The notes beneath the pieces were generated by a model that made no database searches, was not told the origin of the DNA, and was given only the letters and a program-made list of their open reading frames with translations. A stretch of DNA of 29,123 bases, from assembly GCA_036005125.1 (NCBI GenBank), contig DASYQV010000213.1, positions 1 to 29,123 on the forward strand. Reading direction: 5' to 3'. Origin of the DNA: DASYQV01 sp036005125 (GTDB lineage: Bacteria; Acidobacteriota; Vicinamibacteria; Vicinamibacterales; UBA2999). Both the position numbers and the translations under genes were made by a program. This document shows positions 23,145-29,123 of this stretch, one piece after another (the stretch's first letter is position 1; every line of letters starts with the position of its first letter).

Positions 23145-25967
23145 CTAATTCGATAAGGGACGTCCCTCGGGGTCGCGAATCTCCAATGCTCCCAAATCGA
23201 GCTTCTTGAGCTCCGGCTCGATCTTCGCGCGGTCACCAACAGCGATGACGATCAGCCGGGCCGGGATCACGTGATTCTTCGCCGCCGCCAGCGCCTGGTC
23301 GGCCGTGACGGCATTGATGCGCGAAGGGTTCTTCGTAAAGTAATCGAGCCCGAGGTTGTAGATGAAGATCTCCGACAGGCTCCCGGCAGCTTGTCCGCTC
23401 GTCTCGAATCGTCCTGGCAGCGACCGCGTGAGCGAGTCCTTCGAGATCGTGAGCTCCTCTGCGGTGAGCGGCTTCTCGAGCATGGCACGCACTTCCTTGA
23501 AGATCTCCGAGACGGCCGGCGCGGTGACATCGGTCCGCACGTCGCTGCCGATCACGAAGGGCCCCGGTCCCTTCCGATACACGAACTGCGAGGACGCGCC
23601 GTACGTATAGCCGTGTTCCTCGCGCAGGTTCATGTTGATCCGGCTCGAAAAGAGTCCCCCGAGCGTGTGGTTCATCACGTCGAGCGCGGGGACGTCCGGC
23701 GACGAGCGCGGCACGCCGACCGAGACAACGCGCAGCGAGGTCTGTGGCGCGCCCGGCTTGTCCACAATCACGACGCGCACGGGCGCCGTTGACGGACTGC
23801 CCAGGGCGGGACTGGCCGGCGTTCCGCGCTGCCACGAGCCGAAGTGCTTTTCGGCCATCGCCCGCAACTCCGCCAGCGAGATGTCGCCCGCAACGACGAG
23901 CGCGGCGTTGTTCGGCACGAAGTTCTGCTTCCAGAACGCGACCATGTCCTCACGGGTGATCGCCTTGACGGACGCTTCGGTCCCGAGATCGCTGTAGCCG
24001 TATGGATGCTGGCTGCCGTACAACACTCTCGCCATGATCCGGCCCGCGAGCGCGCCGGAACTGTCGCGCTGCTGCACGAGCTGCGCGAGCCGGCTCGCAC
24101 GCTGACGAGCGATTTCCTCCGCGGGGAACGACGGATGCTGTGCGACGTCGGCCAGCAGTTCGAGCATGCCCGCGAAGTTCTTCTTCAGCGAGCGGCCGGT
24201 CACGGTGGAGGAGTCCATGCTGCTGTTGGTGCCGAGCGTGGCGCCAAGCTGTGCCATCTCGTCCGCGATCTGCAGCGCGTTTCGCGTGGCCGTCCCCTCG
24301 CGGAGCATGGCTGCCGTCAGGTTCGCGAGGCCGGGCCGCTCGAGAGGATTGGCATCGCTACCGGTCCGCACCACCAGGTTGGCCGACACCATCGGCATAC
24401 CCTTGCGCTCGCTCAACATCACCGTGAGCCCGTTCGAGAGCTGGACCTGCTGGGGCGTCGGCAATGTCAGCGGCCTGGCGGAACCGGCCTTGGGCACCTG
24501 GTTCCGCCACGGCTCGTCGGCGTTGATCGACTCCGCCCCCTCACCTGTGGCAGCTTTCGGCGCGGGCGGCGTCGGGACCTGTGGCGTCGGCTCGGGCTGC
24601 CCGGGAACTGTGTGGACGACCGCGCGCGCGTTCGGCTGCAACTGCTCACGCGCGAACGCGAGCACGCTCTGCGCTGTGACCGATCGATACCGCTGGATGT
24701 CTTTCTGCAGGTAATCGGGCGTGCCGAGATAATGATTGTACGAATTGAGGCGGTCGGCCACCCCGCCGAAGCCGCCTAGCCGTTCGAGACCGCCAATCAG
24801 GTTCGTCTCAATCGTGTTGCGCGCGCGCTCCACCTCGCGCGCATCGGGAGCCTGCGTGTGGAACGCGGCAAGCTCCTCATCGATGGCTTTCTCCAGTTCC
24901 TCCGCCGTGTGCCCCGGCCGCGCGGTTGCCTCGATCTGGAAGTTGGAGCCCAGAATGAGCGATTGCTGATTCGCTGCGACGGTTTGAGCAATCTGCTTCT
25001 CGTAGACCAGCTTCTTATACAAGCGACTCGATCGCCCGCCGCCCAGGATCGTGGCCGCGATGTCGGCCTCGGCATCACCAGGTTTGAAGATCGGCGATGT
25101 CAGCCAGCCGATGTACACACGCGGCAACTCGACCCGTTCCTTGACCACTTTTCGGCGCTCGGCCGTGATCTTCGGCGTCTCTGCCTTGATGGGCGGAACA
25201 GACGGCCCGCGCTTCAGCGGGCCGAAATACTTCTCGACGAGCTTCTTCACGGCCGCGCGGTCGAAGTCACCGACGATCGCGAGGCTCGCGTTGTTCGGCG
25301 CGTAGTACTGCTTGAAGAACCGCTTCACATCGTCGAGCCTCGCGGCCTGGATGTCTTCGTGCGACCCGATCACGCTGCCGTAGTATGGATGGCCTTTCGG
25401 ATAGAGCGTCTGGATGACCACTTCCTCGCTGATCCCGTACGGCCGGTTCTCGAAGCTCTGACGGCGCTCGTTCCGCACGACGTCCTGCTGGTTGGCGAGC
25501 GCGGCGACGTCGACCTTGTCGAGCAGATAGCCCATGCGATCGGACTCGAGCCACAACGCGAGCTCGATCTGGTCGGCAGGGACGGTCTCGAAGTAATTCG
25601 TGCGGTCGAAGTCGGTGGTGCCGTTGAGACCGGTGGCGCCGGCGGCCTCGAGCAGCCGGATATGGCCATCGGCCGGCACATGCTTCGAGCTTTGAAACAT
25701 CATGTGCTCGAAGAGGTGCGCGAAGCCGGTGCGACCGGGCTCCTCGTTCGCCGGGCCGACGTGATACCAGAGGTTGACGGCCACCCTCGGCAGCCGCTTG
25801 TCCTCGCTGAGGATGACATCGAGGCCGTTGGGCAGCGTGTACTTCTCGAACGCCAGCCGCGGCACGTCCGCGCTGCCCGCACGTTCCTGTGCGACCGGCG
25901 CCACGACGGCCGCTGCCACGAGCGCGAGAGCGAATAACAAGCCACGACGCGTGCGTAACGTGTGCAT
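23145..25967 (-). CDS. Two-domain M16 zinc metallopeptidase, exported
   Basis: A 940-residue protein with two M16 (pitrilysin/insulinase-like) halves. The signal peptide is at residues 1-27 (GLLFALALVAAAVVAPVAQ). The first half has the inverted zinc motif HLFEH (residues 84-88) with a downstream glutamate region ERRQSFENRPYG. The second half (from about VQLSNGLTVMLSERKG) lacks HxxEH and should be the non-catalytic partner, as in other M16 pairs. Between the halves is a proline-rich linker. I use ATG 25967, which has AAGGA seven nt upstream, instead of the ATG at 26003. It probably degrades peptides in the periplasm. Confidence 0.88.
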   Translation of the reverse strand: MHTLRTRRGLLFALALVAAAVVAPVAQERAGSADVPRLAFEKYTLPNGLDVILSEDKRLPRVAVNLWYHVGPANEEPGRTGFAHLFEHMMFQSSKHVPADGHIRLLEAAGATGLNGTTDFDRTNYFETVPADQIELALWLESDRMGYLLDKVDVAALANQQDVVRNERRQSFENRPYGISEEVVIQTLYPKGHPYYGSVIGSHEDIQAARLDDVKRFFKQYYAPNNASLAIVGDFDRAAVKKLVEKYFGPLKRGPSVPPIKAETPKITAERRKVVKERVELPRVYIGWLTSPIFKPGDAEADIAATILGGGRSSRLYKKLVYEKQIAQTVAANQQSLILGSNFQIEATARPGHTAEELEKAIDEELAAFHTQAPDAREVERARNTIETNLIGGLERLGGFGGVADRLNSYNHYLGTPDYLQKDIQRYRSVTAQSVLAFAREQLQPNARAVVHTVPGQPEPTPQVPTPPAPKAATGEGAESINADEPWRNQVPKAGSARPLTLPTPQQVQLSNGLTVMLSERKGMPMVSANLVVRTGSDANPLERPGLANLTAAMLREGTATRNALQIADEMAQLGATLGTNSSMDSSTVTGRSLKKNFAGMLELLADVAQHPSFPAEEIARQRASRLAQLVQQRDSSGALAGRIMARVLYGSQHPYGYSDLGTEASVKAITREDMVAFWKQNFVPNNAALVVAGDISLAELRAMAEKHFGSWQRGTPASPALGSPSTAPVRVVIVDKPGAPQTSLRVVSVGVPRSSPDVPALDVMNHTLGGLFSSRINMNLREEHGYTYGASSQFVYRKGPGPFVIGSDVRTDVTAPAVSEIFKEVRAMLEKPLTAEELTISKDSLTRSLPGRFETSGQAAGSLSEIFIYNLGLDYFTKNPSRINAVTADQALAAAKNHVIPARLIVIAVGDRAKIEPELKKLDLGALEIRDPEGRPLSN

Positions 25968-25991
25968 GATCAGTCCTTCGTTGTGATGCGT

Positions 25992-26035
25992 CACGAAGAT
26001 CACGAAGCTTTTTGTTTTTCTTCGTGGCCTTCGTG
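25992..26035. repeat. CACGAAG inverted repeat between two large genes
   Basis: CACGAAGATCACGAAG (25992-26007) and CTTCGTGGCCTTCGTG (26020-26035) form 16-bp arms with two mismatches around a T-rich 12-nt loop. Each arm holds two copies of a short unit. It lies directly between the amidohydrolase stop and the M16 start, and may act as a weak processing or termination hairpin. Confidence 0.6.
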
Positions 26036-26036
26036 G

Positions 26037-29000
26037 CTACTGGCTCGTCGTCGGGCGCGGATCGAACCACAGCGGCCTGCGCATCCGCGGATGATTGCCC
26101 AGCTCGTTGAGCGTGGCCGCGTCGTACAAGCGGCCATTCGCCATAACGAGATGGACCGAGTCGCTGTTCCTGATGTTTTCGAGCGGGTTGCGATCGAGCA
26201 CGATCAGGTCGGCCAGCTTGCCCACTTCGATCGACCCGAGCTCCTTGTCGAGGCCGAGATATCTCGCGCCGTTGATCGTCGCCGCCTTGAGCGCCTCGAG
26301 TGGCGTCATTCCGCCCTGCTCGAGCATCCAGAGCTCCCAGTGCGCCCCGAGACCCTGGAGCTGCCCGTGCGCGCCGAGCTGGACGCTGCCGCCCGCGTCG
26401 GCAACCTTCTTGGCGCCGCGTCCGATTCGGACGTGATTGAAATCGTCCTCGGCCGCCATCGTGCGGCGGCGTGACCGCGCGTCCACGACGTCGCGCGGGG
26501 TGAAGCGCAGCAGCCGCTCGTTCTCCCAGACGTTGCTGTGCTGGTACCAGTAGTGCTCGCCCATCAGACCGCCGTAGCCAACGATCAACGTGGGCGTGTA
26601 GCCGGTCCGGCTCTTCGCGAACAGCGTGACGATGTCGTTGTACAGGTTCGGGACAGGGAGCGAATGTTCGATTCCGGTGTGGCCGTCGAGGATCATGCTG
26701 ACGTTCATGTAGTAGAGCGATCCGCCTTCGGGGACGACCATCATCCCGAGCTCGCGACCTGCTTTGATGATCATCTGCCGGGCGTCTCGCCGCTGCTGGT
26801 TGTAGCTCTTCACGGTGAACGCGCCAACCGCCTGGAGCCGCCGCAGATGCGCCAGCGCATCCTCGTAGGTTTCCACCACCGCCTTGAGTGGCGTTTCGGC
26901 GCCATAGAGGATGGTGCCGGTCGAGAAGAGCCGCGGCCCGAGCTTCCGTCCCGCACGGATCATCTCGGCGTTCGTGAAGATCGTGGCCGTCGGGGCCGAC
27001 GGATCGTGCGACGTGGTCACGCCGTACGCCAGGTTGGCCATGAGCGACCAGCTCGCCTCGGCGAGAATCCCCTCGTTCTCGCTGTCGACGTGCGCATGCA
27101 CGTCGACAATGCCCGGCATGATGGTCTTGCCCTTGACGTCGATGCGGGCGGCGCCGGCTGGAATACGCACGCTTCCCGACGGCCCGACTGCCGTGATGTG
27201 ATTCCCCTCGACCAAGACCGTCGCGTTGTCGATGACGGGCTTTCCCGGGCCGATCGTGATCACCCGCGCTCCGACGAGCGCGATTGCCCCTGACGGCACG
27301 TCGCTCCGGACGGTAAAACCTATCGGGACGCCCCTGGCCTCGGGCTCGGCGGCCTTCTCCGCGTCCTGCTCGACGAATGTGAACGTCCGCGTCAGGTCGC
27401 GCGTGAACAACTCCGGACCGAGCGTCCAGTGCAGACGCCGGCTGTCGCCGGACCAATGGACGTACATGCCCTCGTTGCTCGACACACGTGCCACGGGGAA
27501 CTTCTGGACGTCCGGGCCGATGTCGATGGCGCGGCCGGAGCGCGGGAATGCTCCGATGTAGGTTCTGTAACGCTCGGCGAAAGCGACCCACCTGCCGTCG
27601 GGCGACGGCACAATCTGGGTTGCGTTAGCGGACTGAAGATGGACGATCTCGTCGCCGCCGCTTCGGTCGACGCTTGCCAGGACGAGCTTCTCGTCGCGCG
27701 TCTCGGTGAAGTAGATGCGGTCGCCGGTGCGATCGAACCGCGGGTCATTGGCATCGTCGCGCACCTTTCGCGGCTCGTCCGACGAGCCGGCGACCGGGAC
27801 GATGAACAACCCGGTGCGCTCTGCATACGTGAGACCCCGGATGCGGTCGGCACGCGTGCTTCGAAAGACGAGCCACCGGCCGTCAGGAGAGAACGAGGGC
27901 CGCGTGTAATGACCGGGCGTGCTCACGACGTCCCGCGCCTCGGAACCGTTCGCGCGCATGATCCGAATGCGGCCCTTCTCGGCGTCCGACCAGGTGGCGT
28001 AGGCAATCCAGGCGCCGTCCGGCGAAAAAGCGGGTGAAAACTCGATGCGATCGTCGCCCGTGAGACGCGCCGGCTCTCCATCAGGCCGCCGTTTCGCGTA
28101 GAGACGACCGATCGCGCTGTACACAACCGTCGATCCGTCCGGCGAGGTGACCACGTCGCGCAGCATGCGCACCGGAAACTCGGGTTGATACACCTGCTGC
28201 GGAAATCGCAGCGCCTCGTTCACCGTCTGCTCGACGTGCGCGATGAACGGGATCGGCGTACCCTGCCGCGCCGCGACGTCAACACGCCAGATCCTGCCCT
28301 CACCCCAGATCACGATCGAGCGGCCGTCGGGCGTCCAGGCATACTGCGCGTAGACGCCATGCACCGCCCACGCCTCCTGCAGATCCCTGTCGAGCCGATC
28401 GAAGACAGGCGTGTCCTCGCCGGAGGCGAGATCCCGCACGTGCAGGACGGTCTTGAGACCGACGCGCCGCACGAACGCCAGCCGCTTGCCGTCAGGTGAC
28501 GGCCTCGGTGCGATCGACCCGCCGGGGCGGCTGACGAGCCGCCGCTCCTTTCCGGTACGAAGATCGCGCTCGATGATGACGTAGATCGTCTGGTATGGGT
28601 TCTTGTCGTATTCGAAGTTCTGCCCGGGCGTGACGTCTTTGCTGAAATACAGATACCGGCCGTCGGGCGAGACCGCCGGTTCGCCCTGATCCTTCTGCCA
28701 GCTCGTTTTCTCCGTGACCTGCAGACCTTCCGCGCCGCTCGCGTGATACATCCAGATTTCGCCCGCGCCAAGAGAGCGTTCCTTGACGAAGTGATGGCGG
28801 GCAAAGATGAACTGGCCGTCCGGCGACCACGCCGGGCTGTTGATGAACCAGCGCGCGTCGCGCGAGATCTGTCGCTCGTCCTTCCCCTTTCGATCGATTG
28901 TCCAGATGTTCGTCGCGCCGGTTCGATCGCTCGTGAATGCGATGCGCGACCCATCGGGACTGTAGCGCGGCTGAACGTCAATCGCCGGTCCGCTGGTCAG

Positions 29001-29123
29001 CCGCGTGGCGCGACCGGTTCCAGTGCCGGCGATCGGCATCACGTAAATGTCGCCCAACAGATCGAACACAATCTCGGCGCCGTCGGGGCTGACGTCGACG
29101 TTCATCCACGTTCCCTCGGACGT
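26037..29123 (-). CDS. TolB-propeller/amidohydrolase fusion, 5' end outside window
   Basis: At least 1028 residues are visible. The N-terminal half is a WD40-like (PD40/TolB) propeller with repeated units such as VSPDGAEIVFDLLGDIYVM, YSPDGSRIAFTSDRTG, WSPDGQFIFARH and FSPDGRWLVFRS. The C-terminal half is an amidohydrolase TIM barrel: GIVDVHAHVDSE with the HxH metal ligands, GVTTSHDPS, and the closing PLEALKAATINGARYLGLD and GKLADLIVLDRNPLENI. Proteins of this build are usually exported; the signal peptide would lie beyond the right edge, because the frame stays open to base 29123 (TSEGTW precedes the first methionine at 29105). Substrate unknown; peptidase or prolidase-like activity is possible. 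Confidence 0.88.
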   Translation of the reverse strand, partial: TSEGTWMNVDVSPDGAEIVFDLLGDIYVMPIAGTGTGRATRLTSGPAIDVQPRYSPDGSRIAFTSDRTGATNIWTIDRKGKDERQISRDARWFINSPAWSPDGQFIFARHHFVKERSLGAGEIWMYHASGAEGLQVTEKTSWQKDQGEPAVSPDGRYLYFSKDVTPGQNFEYDKNPYQTIYVIIERDLRTGKERRLVSRPGGSIAPRPSPDGKRLAFVRRVGLKTVLHVRDLASGEDTPVFDRLDRDLQEAWAVHGVYAQYAWTPDGRSIVIWGEGRIWRVDVAARQGTPIPFIAHVEQTVNEALRFPQQVYQPEFPVRMLRDVVTSPDGSTVVYSAIGRLYAKRRPDGEPARLTGDDRIEFSPAFSPDGAWIAYATWSDAEKGRIRIMRANGSEARDVVSTPGHYTRPSFSPDGRWLVFRSTRADRIRGLTYAERTGLFIVPVAGSSDEPRKVRDDANDPRFDRTGDRIYFTETRDEKLVLASVDRSGGDEIVHLQSANATQIVPSPDGRWVAFAERYRTYIGAFPRSGRAIDIGPDVQKFPVARVSSNEGMYVHWSGDSRRLHWTLGPELFTRDLTRTFTFVEQDAEKAAEPEARGVPIGFTVRSDVPSGAIALVGARVITIGPGKPVIDNATVLVEGNHITAVGPSGSVRIPAGAARIDVKGKTIMPGIVDVHAHVDSENEGILAEASWSLMANLAYGVTTSHDPSAPTATIFTNAEMIRAGRKLGPRLFSTGTILYGAETPLKAVVETYEDALAHLRRLQAVGAFTVKSYNQQRRDARQMIIKAGRELGMMVVPEGGSLYYMNVSMILDGHTGIEHSLPVPNLYNDIVTLFAKSRTGYTPTLIVGYGGLMGEHYWYQHSNVWENERLLRFTPRDVVDARSRRRTMAAEDDFNHVRIGRGAKKVADAGGSVQLGAHGQLQGLGAHWELWMLEQGGMTPLEALKAATINGARYLGLDKELGSIEVGKLADLIVLDRNPLENIRNSDSVHLVMANGRLYDAATLNELGNHPRMRRPLWFDPRPTTSQ

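Noticed and set aside
25267..27591. 774-residue minus-strand open frame across the M16/amidohydrolase junction
   Set aside because: It is arginine- and alanine-rich, lacks domains and overlaps two well-supported genes in another frame.

Overview
The window is high-GC, densely packed bacterial chromosome. It has a TonB receptor with an N-terminal carboxypeptidase-regulatory-like domain, futalosine-route menaquinone genes, a complete isc operon, large secreted M16 and TolB/amidohydrolase proteins, and many palindromic intergenic repeats. This combination suggests an Acidobacteriota member, possibly class Vicinamibacteria. That placement is an inference from gene content; there is no rRNA or marker tree in the window.

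Left part (1-8875): mqnE on the minus strand is divergent from a cobalamin uptake operon on the plus strand. The operon runs: cobalamin riboswitch, btuB-like receptor, a disrupted Dph6-type PP-loop gene, btuD, btuC, btuF, an intact Dph6-type gene, and a second BtuF-like protein without a signal peptide. From btuD on, every gene overlaps its neighbour. The riboswitch appears to regulate import of cobalamin across both membranes.

Middle (8842-12355, minus strand): a polytopic GT-C-like membrane protein, mqnD (menaquinone), a four-helix membrane protein and a small secreted protein, with several repeats between them.

Iron-sulfur block (12374-18342, minus strand): iscR-iscS-iscU-iscA-hscB-hscA-fdx-iscX, with a good promoter and a candidate operator before iscR. 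HscB carries an N-terminal four-cysteine zinc ribbon like eukaryotic HSC20.

Cysteine block (18516-21361, minus strand): cysM followed by one 617-residue polypeptide that joins a JAMM/Mec protease, a CysO/ThiS ubiquitin-like sulfur carrier, a MoeB/MoeZ E1-like adenylyltransferase and a rhodanese. Together they look like a complete sulfur-carrier-dependent cysteine synthesis route, placed directly upstream of the isc operon that holds the cysteine desulfurase.

Right part (21673-29123, minus strand): a secreted serine hydrolase, a small overlapping ORF, a two-domain M16 peptidase and the 3' part of a TolB-propeller/amidohydrolase that runs off the right edge.

The strongest non-coding theme is small palindromic repeats. 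At least six sequence families are present. They have invaded a riboswitch, broken a gene, supplied the C-terminal tail of MqnE and sit in most isc intergenic gaps. One is a ~147-nt, three-hairpin element present in two diverged copies whose stems differ by compensatory changes.
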